Shown: positions 1 through 14,100 of the stretch, one piece after another | Numbering within the stretch: the stretch's first letter is position 1 | How the letters are laid out: each line of letters begins with the position of its first letter | Assembly (NCBI GenBank): GCA_007922195.1 | Contig: ML682067.1 | Span: 788,283 to 852,282 of the forward strand | Source: Podocnemis expansa | Taxonomy: Eukaryota > Chordata > Testudines > Podocnemididae | Reading direction: 5' to 3' | Length of the DNA: 64,000 nucleotides | Made by a program: the position numbers and the translations under genes | The notes under the pieces: generated by a model | Told to the model about the DNA's origin: nothing | The model's database searches: none | The model's input: the letters and a program-made list of their open reading frames with translations, nothing else

Positions 1-1934
1 AATATGTATTAAGGGTTATTTTTCAGCAGTAGAATAAAAATCATTTTGAATTATCCTTTTAAAAAATTAATGAGGTAATTCATAATCACAGTAGGACTGT
101 CTAGGGTTTGGGTCCTGCTGTGATAATGCTACCTCCTAGGCCATTGAAAGAGCTTGGTTTTTCTTTGTACTTCTTCACAATTGACTAGAGGCAGAGCATT
201 CTCAGTATGCCTTTCCTCCCCCTGCAATGTTCTATTGCTCTGAATTTATATTCTGCCTTTTATAGTTCAGCCTATCAATTATCCTCATTAACTTTCATCC
301 CTGTACTTAAACTGAAGAAACTTACACAGTTCATTGTATCAAACATGCTGTAGCCTTAAATGACATTTTCCCAAAGAATAGTTTTGTTTTTTTTAAAATT
401 GAAGCCCAGTGCGCCAAAATATTCAGTCACATCAGTGCCACCACAGTGACTTTTCACTCCTGTATACAGTTGTCTTCTGTACAATTACATGGGTGTAACA
501 GAAGACAGAATTTAGCCCTTTAATATAATTCTTTCAGCAAATAACAGAGAAATCTAATATATGAATGAAGAGTGTACATAAACTAATTGAGATTCAATAG
601 AAAAGCGTCTGCCAACGTGGGATTTTCTCACGCGAAAGCTCATTCAATAAATAAATTTTAGACTTTAAGTGCCACAGGACTCCTTGTTTGTTTTTATCCC
701 AAAGAAGTGATAGAATTGCATGCCTGCTTTCGGCCATTATATATATATCCTACCGCATTCCATTAGCCCTTTATATGAGACAGAATCAGTATAGCAGTAA
801 GGCTGCTATCAAAGACCTTCCTTAAATTTTAGGAAAATTAAAGCATAAAGAATATTTTTGGCAGTATTAGCAAACAGTATTTTGGTGGAGGACAAGACTG
901 TGTGGAGGGGCGTTCACAATCTAATTTCTTAATTTTGTGAAAATATTTTTAGTGATGAAATGATGACAATAGAATCATTACGTTTGTTTTAAGACTAGAA
1001 GTAATTTCTTATTGTGCTTAAAATGTATATTTTTCAACCTTGTCTTAGAAGTTTGTGACTGATATCTTAGTATAAATGCTTTTGCTATCAATATTGAGAT
1101 TTTAGTAGCATCTAGAGTCATCAGGGAAAACCAGTTCCCCATTGTAGTAGGTTCTACAGACATAAAGCTAGTGACTTGCAGTGCTAAAAAAACTCCGTCT
1201 AAGATCCTGCTTCTGTATGCATGTGTTTAGCTATGAAAATGAGCAGGTCCACTGACAAAACACCAATCCTGAAATATTCAAAAGTTAATGATTTAGAAAC
1301 AATAGGCTTTTTTACTGTTAAACTAAGTTGTTTGACTGTCACTGCAAGAAAAGCAAAATACTGCAGAAATATAGCCAATTACAACTTTTTTTTTTGTACT
1401 AAATCTCTAGGAGGCAGCATAGAGCTGCAGTGTCAGTTTTAAAACGGTTCACACAATGGTTCTGTTACTGCGATGTTGTAGAAAAGAAACATTGACTGTT
1501 TTTGTATTCCTCTCCTTAGGATTCTCAAAACATCTTAAATTACATGTGGTATATGGAGGTTGGTTGCACCCAAGTTTATTATAACGCTTGGAACAATTAC
1601 CTGGTTTCTGAACACTAAAAAAGAAATAAAATCCTGCACTAATCTTATTCATGGATGCTGCATAAGTTTTTTTTCATGGTTATTGAATAAGTTATCAATA
1701 ACTATGCCTTGGCTTGACTGCTTAAAACATGCTTTCTAAATCAATACACTTGTTAGTTTGGCTTAACTTCTCATTTTGTTGCTTGTGTTGCACCTTACAG
1801 TGTTTCCTGTGTCTGGTCTTGAACTGTGTAACATGTCTTTCTACTGTAGTCAGCATTAGCTAGTGCAAATGCTTCACTGTAACTTCTAATTGAATTTTAA
1901 AATATCTGATACACTCTGACATTTGTATGCGCAG
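1..1934 (+). other. MDM1: MDM1 intron (left part outside window)
   Basis: AT-rich intronic sequence. Apart from a Penelope terminal fragment at about 604-700, I see no exon-like conserved reading frame here. Confidence 0.7.
604..700 (+). mobile_element. Penelope-like element terminal fragment
   Basis: The block with GTGGGATTTTCTC, CAATAAATAAATTTTAGAC and AAGTGCCACAGGACTCCTTG matches the terminal segments of the Penelope copies at 8.35-9.84 kb and 51.66-53.96 kb. No coding part accompanies it. Confidence 0.7.
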
Positions 1935-2110
1935 GTGAAAGAACTTCGAGAGAAAGCAGAGGCTTACAGGCAACGAGTACTAGGAACCCACTTCTCTCGG
2001 TACCATCTGAATCAGATTCTGTCAGATAACAACAGACTTTGGGACGTGTCCTCAAACTCCAGTTCTGAAGAAACTATTAGCAACACTATCAGAGCGTTAG
2101 ATCTTGCTGG
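1935..2110 (+). CDS. MDM1: MDM1 coding exon (first in window)
   Basis: The acceptor ends in GCAG at 1931-1934 and the donor GTAAGG starts at 2111. The 176-bp exon opens in phase 0 with [20 protein letters not shown] and ends in phase 2 after RALDLAG. This is the most conserved MDM1 segment in the window. The reading frame also runs back through an in-frame ATG at 1926, but that lies in the intron and is not a start. Confidence 0.96.
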
Positions 2111-5100
2111 GTAAGGTGCTTATTCTGGATGTGAATGGAAAGTCATTCTGTTGCTTTAACAACTGAATTTTTTTAAAACTAAATTGAGATTACACAACTT
2201 TAAGATATCTAATATTTACTAGGCTTAGCACAAATTAATGTAGAGCACATGGAAAGTCAAATTCTCCTCAAATAAGTAGTTCAACAACCTTTACTGAAAA
2301 CAAAATTGGATACCCTTTCACCCCCACCCCCAATCTTACATCTCACTTGGCATGCAGTCCTCACACACTCTGGTGAAACAAACCAGTGTTTTATTTGTCT
2401 TGTACAGTTTTGTCTCTGCAACATAAGACTTCCCCAAGTGTCACCATGCTCTCTAGCAGGGGCGTCACTGGTGCCTGGCACACGGGGCACATTCCCCAAG
2501 TCCCAGTGCCAGTGCCATGAGTGCCCAGGGCAGCCCCTGCCTCTCTCAGCCCCATTCCTGACCAGGGATCTGGGGCTGGGCCACCCCCAGTAGTGCCTTG
2601 CTTTCCCAGCCACATCCCAGCCGGGGATCTAGGTAAGGCTGGAGGCAGCAGGATCCAGATGCTGGATCTGGTCCAGGTGCCGGATTGGGGCCAGGGCCCA
2701 GGAGGTGGGGCCTGTGCCTGAGCCCTGGGGCTTTCCCTGGGGCAGTGACGTTTCTGCTCTTTAGATATTTTTACCTTAAGCTCTGGGCTGGAAGTAGAGA
2801 GATGAGATTGGCAGATTGCTTCTCTCCAAGATCCTAGGCTGCTTTGCCCGTCCTTTTCCTTTCACTCTCTCTTCCTGTCTCCTTTTGAATCACCCCAGTT
2901 TGAACAGCTGAATTCCTTTATTAATTGGTAAATCAACCAGTTTTTAATCAATTATTTCCTAATTTAGCTCATGCAGGAAAGTTTACAGAGTGGTGAGTCA
3001 GCCTTAGGCTACTTCTAGTCTGTCACAACCATATATTATGTAAATTGTATCATGCCTACATAAATTTGTATTTGTGCTTTTTGTAGACCAAATTAGTAGG
3101 CCTGTGATTAGCAGATCTAGTCCCTTTACACTTCTGTTTCTAAAATGAAGAGAAAGCAATTGTGCATTCCTGTTTTTTCCACCTCTGCCTTTTGAGGTCC
3201 AATAAAGATGGATTGAGCAGATAACAAATCTTTCATTTTTTGCTAATAAATGTTAAAGATTTTTGAGTAATTATTTCTAGGCCCTCAAAAAAGCAATTTG
3301 TCACTTGATGTTAAATCTGATTATTCAAAACATTGTATGGGATCCTACTATATACAATTCACTTTCTCCCAGATAGGGTCTTGGAGATACTGGTGGCTGG
3401 GGAGTAGCTCGGGCCCCTGAATCTTCAGAGTGGGCCTGGCCAAGGGTAGCTTCCAGTCATCTGACCGAAAGCTGCCACAGATGCTTCTGTTGCTAGGAAA
3501 CAGGTAGAGCTGTGAGAGGAGGAGAGGGGGGAAGAAGTGATGTGAGACCTGGGTGCTGCAGTGGGAGGGCCACATCTCCAGGTTAGTGGGCCTGGGCCCA
3601 CTAATGGCTGTGCCTCTGCCTGGAGGAGATGGGGGAATGATCTATTTGTGTCACTGGAGCCATAATAAAAGCAAGATGAAACTATAATGTGTGATGTCAA
3701 ATACAAGGCCAGCTCCAAGGGCAAGCTGTAAAGTCTGTGCTAAATAATGACCTAATTTTCAAAAAAAAAAAAAAAAAGTGTTGACAAATCCACTGACTGA
3801 GGTCAACAAGGTGCCCAGCACATGTAAAAATGAATCACTTAGGTGTTGAAGTATGGTCTTAAAAGCCTACTTTTAAGTGCTTTAAAACAAACAGAAAAGT
3901 CTTGGCCTGAAAAGAGTCTAATTTTGAAAACATGGTACATATCTGGATGGTGTTTTAACTTCTAATTAAAGCTAAGGGTACCTCATATTCTCAATGACTG
4001 AGTAATCTGTATTTACGTTTTAATAACCAAATTATTAATTTATCAGGTGCTTGAATTGAATGCAGGTAGTGTGTAGAGACCCATATATAGTAAACTGGAA
4101 AAGAAAATGTAAATATTTGGTGTGAAATACTGTGTGCTTTGTTATATAGAGTTCCTGAGAAACAGATGTCTGCAAGGCAAAATATATTGCAGCAACCTGA
4201 CTCAACAGAACAGTCCCAACGGAGCAATACTGAGAAGTTAGGCATGTCAGAAGCCTCCACTGTGCCTGTTAGAAGGCGTCTAGTTTGGGATGAACAAAAT
4301 GGTGCTGGACAAGTGGAAAATCAGCAATCAGTACTAGAGGAAGATGAAGAAAAAGAAAATAAACAGGAGCCGGCAGAGGGTCAGAAATTGGAAGAAAATG
4401 ATAAAGATTCTACTGTGGACAATGAAATAAAAGGGTATATTTTAAAAATTTAGTGTTTTTTCTTTTTTCCAATGCTTTATGGGGGTAGTTAAAAAACAAA
4501 TTAAACTTTAATGGGTAATTTGCTAAGGTACTAGTTTGGGTATGACTATGTTAATAGTTGGCAACAAGTGTCTTACATTTCTCGGTAAAGACGATTTATT
4601 TCTCATAGCAATTGCCTTCAGAGGTAAAGACCAAAATGGAAGAAGGAGACCCTGAGCTGCTTCACAGATCTGAATCAGCAAATGATTTTCATCAAAGAAA
4701 ATCAGATTTTAGTAATGCAAAATTAAAATAATAATTTGTAGAAACTAAACACAAAATATTATTTTAAGAAAAGTAAATTTAATGCATAACATTTATTTAC
4801 AATGTTAAAAGCTGTACAGAAGGCCACTCAGAGTAGGCAAGTGATAACACAATGTATCCAGGTGGAAAATGAAAATGTAGGCCTCCTTTTCAGACTTGCT
4901 TTGAAAGGTTGGTAGGACTGAAAGGATAGTCTGCTGGATGGGATGCATAATATAGTGCTTAAGAGTGTGTCTACATAGCCTATGGAAGGACACTTTCCTG
5001 TGTGGGTAGATAGACATGCCTTAGCTCTGCCCAAGCTAGCACACTACGAATAGCCATGTGGCATGGCAGCATGACTTATCAGTTGGAGTACGTACCCAGA

Positions 5101-8100
5101 AGATCAAGCAGGAGTGTGCTCAAGTGGCTAGTCCCAGCCACCACTCATACAGCTGCAGCCACTGTATTTTAGCACACTGGCTTGAGCAGGGTTAATGCAT
5201 GTCTGCTCCATGGTCTGGGAAGCACCCTTCTGGTGTCTGTAGACGTACGCTTCATCGTCTTCAGCAAACTTGAATTGTGTTGGTGGATTTTGCAGGAAAC
5301 TAGTGTGACACAGAGGTGTGGTTTACTGACACAGGAGAGGGTGAGAATGCATTGTCATCCTTGGATTTTGATGACATCTGTATAGGAAAATAAAATAAGA
5401 ATATAATACCAAGGACTGATTTGAGGATTTGGCAGTTGACATGTCCATGTCTCTAATTACAGTAGAACTCTAGTTCTTTTACCATGCATGTTTTACAAAC
5501 ACTGTTGTAGCACAAGATATTTGGTCACATTTTCGATGTTAGACAATACTGTTATGGCCCCCCATCACTGTAATACCTGGGTGCCTCTAACATGTTTATT
5601 CACAACGCTCGTGGTAGGTAGGGAAGTGCTATTATCCTATTCTGCAGAGTGGGGAACAGAGAGTCTAAGTGACATGCTCAACGTCACACACAAAGTGTGT
5701 AGTAGAACAGGGACCTCTGCCAGTGCCTGAACCATTAGACCATCCTTCCTCATTTTTGCAGAGAAAATGCCTCACTACTGAATCGTTCAGCAAATAGGTC
5801 AGATTCTTCTTCAGTATCATCAGGAGAAGGTGGGAGGCTTCCTACTCCTAAGCTGAAAGCACTTGGTGGAGCCCAAAGAACACATCATGATCTTACCACA
5901 CCAGCTACTGGTAAAATATATTTAAAATTGAAAGCAACATTTTGGGGGAATTCATGAATTTATTTAATTGTTACATTAAAAACTAGGTATTTTTTTCTTC
6001 TGTTACTCTAGGAGGTGCAGTTTTAGTGTCTCCACCTAAAATGAAGTCTTCATCTTCCCAGCAGAGAAAGAAAACGTCTTTAGAAATACCCTATTCTGCA
6101 TCTAAACAAGCCTCAAGAGAGAGAAAATCCGGAAAGGTGAGAGACAAAGCAAGCATTTAACTGTAAGTGTAGAAAGATACAGATATCTTTTTCTTATGTC
6201 AATTTGAATAATTGTAACCCTGTTTAAGGAATGATACGTCTAAATATTCAATCTTGTCTGTGCTGAAGAGGCTGGTAGTTTCATGTTTTTATTAAGAAAT
6301 GAAAACTGAAGGAGACTATGGGATTGAATGCTGCATTATCTTCTACATACATTTCTGCTCTGAAGTATGTGGAGGCTGAAGAAGGCCTGGTGCTAAGAGC
6401 AGCTGATCTCCCTACCATAGCTCAGCTCACTCCTGAAGTCCTGCAGAGCTCCAGATTCCACAGACTTGGTAGAGAAGCATGCCGTGCTGGTGACACTCTC
6501 CTCTATCATTGCCTTTTGGACTTTCTTCATTTTATTTTAAATTTGCTTTCTCTGTGCTTCCTAGCAGAAGGATGAAAAAGATAAGACGGTATTTAGTCTC
6601 TCAGGTCTTCATGGTGTGTGGATTCCAAGGCCAGAAAGGACCACTGTGATCATCTAGTTTGGTTTTATGCATAACAGGCCTTAGATCTTCTTTTAATTCC
6701 TCTTTGAATTAGAGTATATATTTTAGAGAGACATTCAGTCTTAATTTAAAACTGTCAGTGATGGAGAATCTACTACAACCGTTGGTAAGTTGTTCAAGTG
6801 GTTAATTACACTCACTGTTAAAAATGTACATTTTATTTCCAGTCTGAGTTTGTCTAGCTTCAGTTTCCAGCAATTAGATTTGCTATAATTTTGTCTCCTA
6901 GAGTCATATTTTTGTTACCATTAGTACTTCATGATCTCTGATTAATTCACCCCTTGGCATTCTCTTTGCTAAACTAGATTGTTTGAGCTCTTTGATTTCC
7001 AAAAGCCTTGATGGTCCATAGAAACATAACTATTCACAAGAAGGTGTTTGTTCTCAGTTTCTTAATATGTATGGGACTTAACTGTAGATTTTTCCTCTGA
7101 TTGGAAGGCTGTATAGTAGAAGCAAGAATACTAAGTTTTTGTTTGTTTAAATTCACAGTTCATAATTTTTGTCCCACTGTAATGAGCATCAGGTCTGATA
7201 TAAGATACTTTAACTATGCTGTGTCTTTTGGTTTCCTATTGGCTGTCTCTTAAAATTTATTCAGAATCATAATTCCTTCTCCTTAAACGTCCTTCACCGT
7301 TTCCTCGCATGAAAATAAAATACTGGTTGTTCCCTTTGTTTGGGATTTTCCTCAATATCTGATAGTGAGTATTAATAGTGTCACAAATATAGCATCCTGT
7401 CTTCCAGTTTCCTGGTTTGGGATACCTAGGATCATCAGTCACTGTAGCAATAGTCCTGGCCTCCCAAGTAGTCCAAACATCTTTTAGTTGCTGACTGGTT
7501 TTAGTGGAGTCCTAAAGTCCTTTAGTATTGTTGTGACTTAGGGTAGGTCTTCGCCAGGGCACAGCAAATATAGTGGCATGCTAAGCGCCAACCTGAAAAC
7601 TAAGATGCCCCCTGCTGCCAGAAAACCCCACCATACAGGGTGGTTTTGGCAGCAGGGACAGCACTGCCAAAACAGTCAACACCATCAGCTTTTTTTTTAG
7701 GTGGTAAGGGGCATTCTGCCTTGAAGTACCATGGGTGCAGCCTCGTCTTTTAACTCTACTGACAGCTCCCTGCCGGAAGCCTGGCTGCCATAAGGCTCCT
7801 GGCCCACTGCTTCCTGTTCTCTGTAGGGAGTGGAGGAAGCCACCAGAGGTTCCTTCCTCTCCATTCACCACTAAGAGTCAGGTAAAGCCAGCTGAGGCTT
7901 TTGCCACTGGGACGCTGAGTGCAGCTGCCCTTGCTTCTTCTCAACCCCCTCCACTGTGTCTACTCTGCACCAGGAGCAGGGCAGCTGTCAGTTTCATGGC
8001 TCACAAGCCCAGGCTTCTTTAACTGGCTCCCAGCTTGGAGGGGAGGAGGGCCCGAAGCCACCCACCTCTCCTGAGGAGAAGGGGGCAGCTGGATCTAAGC

Positions 8101-11100
8101 TACCCAGCTTTCTTGTCAATTTCATGGCAGAAGCTGGGAACTTGATCAGTCAATAGAGGGTGTAAGGGATACAGGGCCTGCATAGACACTGTCACCCTCA
8201 TTGCACAGATATAAGCCTTATGTGTTTTGTGGAGATGGAGTTATGTCGTCAGTGTGGTAGGGTGCTTACATTGGTGGGAGGAAGATATTAGGATAAATGC
8301 TGACATAATTAGATTGACAAAGTGTTCTATGTCAATTTCCTGTGTAATTCCAAAGGGGTAGCTGTGTTAGTCTAGCTCATCAAAAACAAGGAGTCCTGTG
8401 GCGCTTAAAGGTGAACAAATCTATTTATTGCATGAACTTTCGTGGGAGAAGATCCCACTTCGTCATACACTTTCAAGATGGGTGAGCTTACAGAATGGGA
8501 GGAAGTAAATGCAGGGAAGTGTCAGTCATGGGATCACGGCACACTGTAATAGCAAATCAAAGCCGATGTTAAGATTCAAACATTGAGGAACAGCGTAAAG
8601 AGGAATATGAGGTCAAATAACCTGTTGTAATGAGAAAGCCGAAGTCCTTATTTAGCCCTGAAGAAACAGTCAAATTTGCGAATAAATTCCAGTTCTGCAG
8701 TGTCTCTTTGAAGTCTTGAGCTGTTACTCATTTGTCTGAGCACAGAAATTAGCAAATTGTCAGTGGAGTGATCAGGAATATTGACATAAACACCTACTGG
8801 TTTTTGAATGTTGTGATTTCTGATGTCAGTTTTGTGCCCATTTATTCTTTTGCACAGAGACTGTCCTGTTTGTCCAATATATAAGGCAGATACACACTTC
8901 TGGCACATGATAGCATAAATCATATTGGTGAATGAGCAGGTGAATGAATCTTTGATGAAGTAGCTGGTTTTATTAGGTCCTGTAAGAGTGTCTTTTGTGC
9001 AGATACGTTGGCAAAGTTAGCAGCATGGTTTGTTCCAGGGATATGTGCCTGCTTTAATAGTTCTGTTACCGAAAACTTTCTGATTGGTATAGTTACCTAC
9101 ATCCCTTGAGCTTTCATCCAAAACACATCTCATGATCCATTGTCTACAGCCAAGCCCTAAGATATAACCACATTTGCTCCGATCCTTCAGACAGAGACAG
9201 ACACCTTCAGGATCTTTATCAAGCATTCTTAAAACCACAGTATCCACCTGCAGAAGTGAAGAAACAGATTGGCAGAGCCAGGCAGGTAACCCAAAGTCTA
9301 CTACTATAGGAGAAGTCCCAGAAAGAAAACAACAGAATGCGACTAGTCCCTCACCTACAACACCCAACTCAGATCTCTACAGCACATGATCAAGGATTGA
9401 CAGCCTATTCCAGAGGTTCCCAGCATTTTCTCTGCCATGACACCTTGCTATCTTTAATTAATTTGAGGCACACCACCATATAGTTTCCAAACAAACTCAT
9501 GAATATTCATGAGCCAATGAACTAATCCTGAGCTCTTTGAGTAGATTTTTCAAAAAATTTTGTGGCACACTTGCTCAGACCTGCCATGGTACACTGGTTG
9601 GGAAACACTGGCCTATTCTACAAGATCACTCTCTCAAGCCTTGGGAGACGGATGTCTCCTCACTTACAGACAGCCCCCCAGCCTTAAGCAGATACTCACC
9701 AGTACCTGCAGACCTAACAACAGAACCATTAAAGCAGGTGCCATATCCCTGGAACAAACCACATACATTTATTAGTCTTTAAAAGTGTCACCAGACTCCT
9801 TACTTGTTCTGCTAGACAAGACAGATACGGATACCCCTTTGTAATCTGCTATTGTGTGTGAATACATGCAAGGCCTAATATTGCAGTCCTGAGCCAGATG
9901 AAACGGGGAAAGCATTCTAATACTTTTACACGTGTGTAAAGCCTTTGGGGGGGGTGTCATGTTTGGGTTATCTCCAGTAATGTGAGCTTTGCTTAACACT
10001 ATCCCAAAGCCTTAAATCATTTGCCCAAGCCTGAAAGCTCTAGCTAGATACAGCCAACACTTACCACCTGCATGTGTCTCAGTATTTTGTTAGGTATAAC
10101 TCAGATTTTTCCATTGTGTGTATAAACTGCAATAGTCCTTTCTGTGGTATTTCAGTTTGAAGGGGAAGCAGAAGCTGTATCACTACTTGCATCTCCAGCT
10201 GCTGGATTGAAAACATTAGATCCTTTTCCTCTGAGGAAGGATTCCTGGCCCACTATCAATGCTTCTGGTGAGAGACCTTCTTTGCCTTCAGCTCATCCAG
10301 CTACAGCTCCTGTGCAGAAATCAGCCAAATGCTCTTCTCCGGCCTCCTGGAGTCCACCTTGTCGCATTCAAGGAAGTCTCAGGGATCCAGAGTTCCAGCA
10401 TAATGGTTGGTGGTTTGTTTTTTTTTAATTGTTCTATTTCATTAACTGAGTTTGTTTCAGAATATGGTAACAGCTTCCTTGCAAATGTGCGTGGCCCAAA
10501 ATTTTGTGACTTTTAACAAAGAACAGCAGTTCATCTTTGAGTGATTGCTCATGTCCATACCAACTCAGGTGTGCATGCACCATGTGCATAGATTGTTGAA
10601 AAGGTTTCCCCTAGACCAGGGGTCTCAAACATGCGGCCATGGGCCGCATGTGGCCCCTAAAGCTATTTCCTGTGGCCCGCAATGACACGGTTGTTATTGA
10701 TATTTGCAATATCATTGTATGGAAAGGTTTCAATGGTGTGGTCCTCAGACTACCATACTAATACTCATGTGGCCCTCTACTAGTCCTCATCTAGCCCTTG
10801 TGGTGATTTGAGTTTGAGACCCCTGCCCTAGACTATCTCTAGGGTCAGCTGTGGCCATTATAGGTAGGGTTACCAGATGTCAGGCAAAAGGAGGACATGT
10901 CCTCCTTTTTTACCTTCACGTCCTCCGTCCTGCAGGCAATTTAAAAATACATGATTTTGTCTGGCTTTTTACTTAGAGGTTAAAATATGCTGGAACACCC
11001 TATTTTTAGGGGAAAGTGTTCCAGGACCTCCTAAAAACAGAAGAATATTACATTAATAATCCTCCAGTGGTCTCCTTTTTGTACTTCCTTATCCTCCTTT

Positions 11101-14100
11101 CCATGCTGTGGTATGTGGTAACCCAAACTATAGGTGCCTTGCGGCCCTTTATATAGTTTTAGTCTTTGTTATTCATAGTGATAGTGATTAGGCCATTAAT
11201 TAGGCATTTCATTGGGGCTTGTCATAACCCCAGGCCTGGATGCCAGGGCATGCTTGGTTTCAAAACCTCACAGTATAGCAGGGGTATGCCCAAGGACAAC
11301 CCCCATGCTTGGTGCCTGGGTGAGTCACACTTGCAAGTCAAGTGTAAGATTTGCAAGAGCTTTAAGCTACACACTCAGAAGGACAGGGAACAGAACATAA
11401 GACTGCTAATGAGGGAGGAGGCTCTCCATCTGGCAGAAGCAATAGACTCTGCCTCCGGCAAAGTGGGCTCAGTTCAGAGTGCCCCAGCTCTAAGTAAAAC
11501 CAAGGCCCTGGCCCTGGTCCTCCTCAGCACCAGCAAAAGCACACTGGCACCATTCACATTCACTAGCAGTGAAAAGGAAGAAGTCAGAGACAGGGTGCGC
11601 TCTGATGGCCAAGTCAGCCGAGAGTGGATCCAAGGTGCAACTTGAGGTGGGTCACTTGACCCCAGCACCGCACCCTGCGGCACCATCGACTCCAGCCCCT
11701 GTGGAGGGTATGTCGAGTTCGGTGTCAGTGCTGTCCCCAACTCGGGATTTTGGAGGAAGAACCGGAGTTGCCCTCCAACCTGGAAACCTTTGAGGCTGCC
11801 AAGGAGATAATTGCTCAAACATCCTCAGTTGACGGAGAATCGGGCCCAGCATGGGATCGGGAATCAACGTTGCACTCAAGAGGGAAGCCGACCACGTTTA
11901 AGCCCTTGTCTCCGCAGCGTAGTCCATGGTGCCAATGGCGCAGAGGACCAGATCATGCACTCTGCTGCATTAGAGCTTGGTGGCAACCATGGCCCCATGG
12001 CACTGCTACTCAGTACCACCTCAGATAGTAGCCATGGCAGGAGCCCCATGGCACTGTTCTCCCAGCCATCAAAGACGGTCAGTCCCAGCCCTGGTGCAGT
12101 TGCCTGTGGAAAGGGCCTGGTACTGATCTCCAGCGTCCCCCAATACTGGTTCCCCTTGGTCCCCACGCAGCCACTTATCAGAGTCAGAAGAGGGTTCAGC
12201 TGTTTCCCCACCCAGCAGGAGTAGCGGGGCTGCCAGGAGTAGTCACTCATCTTGTCCTCAATGGCAGTTGCACCTGCAATGGCCCTTCTGGACCCCGTGG
12301 ACATTCCACCAGTCGCAGGGCTCAGTGATGGGCTGCTTGCTGTCGATGGGACCCAGACCACTTACGTCCCAGACAGCCAGAGCCCCTCCTGATCTAGTGG
12401 CAGATTCGGACCTGGACTCAATAAGCCTTGTGGACCATGGGCCCGAGGATGCCTTAGGTCCCTTGACAACTAGGCTGCCGGATTCAGTCACCACAGTGGA
12501 GGCCCATGGAGAGTCGTCTTGCTTTCCTCCAGATGAGGTGGTAGTAAGTGCTGCCCTGGCGTCTACCTTGGATGATAGCACAGCTCACCAGGAACTCTTA
12601 AGAAGGGCTGGAATATGGGTCTGCAGGCAGAGGAGTTGGTGGAAGAAGCCGACCCAATGGTGGACATTCTGACACTGAGGGGCCTTCAAACGTGGCTTTC
12701 CCTTTATTAAAGACTGTTAGGGACACTACTAAGGCCCTGTGGCATACACCAGCCTTCATCCTGCCCACAGCTAAGAGGATGGAGCAGAAGTACTTTGTGC
12801 TGGCCAAAGGCCACAAACACTTCCACATGCATCTGTCCACGGGTTCCCTAGTGGTAGCCGCAGCCAATGAGAGGGACCTTCTAGGCTACCAGGGTCCCAC
12901 TCCCAAATCAAAGAACACAAAACAGCTAGACTTACTTGGAAGAAAAGTTTCTTCTACGAATGGCCTGCAACTGAATATCACAAACCAACAAACCATCCTC
13001 AGCTGATATGCCTTCAACTATCGGCATCTATGGAGAAATTCACAGCTGCTGTCCCACAAGAATTGAAGGAAGAGTTCTCTGCCATGATCAAAAAAGGAAA
13101 GGTGGTGTTGAGGGCCTTGTTGCAGTCAGTGCTAGATGCAGCAGATGTCGTCACTAGGGCCATGGCATCGGGGATGATGATGCAGTGTAGCTCGTGGCTT
13201 CAGGCTTTGGGACTTCCATACAAGGTACAGATGACTATTCAGGACCTTCCTTTCGAAGGCCAGGACGTATTTGTGACACATGCAAAATTACAAACCCTGA
13301 AGGATTCCAGAGCTATGTTTAAAGTCTCTAGGCCTTGATACCCTGGCATCTCAAAGGCATCCTTTCTAGCCACAGCCTCCCTGGAGACCTTAGCAGCCTA
13401 GGTTGGACTTCTTGCGTTGGGGGAGCCGCAATAGTCAGTGGTTGACTCATAGGCTGTCTGGCTGCTTCTAAAGGCCAATTATGAGGCTAGCATGGGTCAA
13501 AGAGAAGTTTCTGAGGGTACGCCTGGGGGGCGACTTACCAGTTTCCCTAGCAGATCCTTCCCTCCCCCTTTTTGGAGACAGACTATCCCAGTTTAATTAA
13601 GCTTGGGCTGACATCGCATCGGACCAGTAGTGGGTCCTGCAGATGGTGAAGTGGGGATGCTTGCTCTAACTTTCTCAGTTCCTCCACCCCATCTTGTCTG
13701 CCCTCCCCTGTCCCTTTTTGGGGACCCCTCTCATGAACATCTCCTGGAAGTGGAGGTGCAATCACTCATGGACTTGGGAATGGTGCAGGAGGTTCCAGAG
13801 GACAGGAGAGGAAAGGGCTTCTATTCCCACTACTTTCTTATTACCAGGGTGAAGGGGGGTTTGCACCCCATCCTGGACCTCCAGAGGCTAAACATGTTCT
13901 TCCACAAGGTGAAGTTCTGCATGGTCTCCATAGCCTCTATTATTCCCTCCCTGGATCTGAGAGACTGGTATGCTGCCCTTGATCTAAAGGACGCGCATTT
14001 TCATATTGCCATTCTCTCATGGTATGGACATTTTCTTTGCTTCATGGGTGGGGAAAGCCATTTCCAGTTTGCAGTCCGTCCTTTTGGCTTTGCAGCGGCT

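Larger units (their letters stand above)
8353..9844. mobile_element. Penelope/Neptune-like element, two head-to-head fragments
   Basis: The part 8353-about 9075 reads on the - strand: linker, GIY-YIG endonuclease, then the terminal sequence. The part from about 9076 reads on the + strand: reverse-transcriptase tail, start of the endonuclease linker, then the terminal sequence, interrupted by a MITE at 9411-9610. Both outer ends carry the same terminal block in opposite orientation (AAAGGGGTAGC at left, GATACCCCTTT at right). Both halves contain the linker read AACCATTAAAGCAGG or a close variant, so they overlap in content. Confidence 0.75.

Noticed and set aside
4965..5245. MITE with GTGTCTACA-type ends
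   Set aside because: The two ends are short and no target duplication could be paired.
6318..6575. Open + strand frame of 85 codons in an MDM1 intron
   Set aside because: No splice sites in frame with MDM1 and no recognisable homology.
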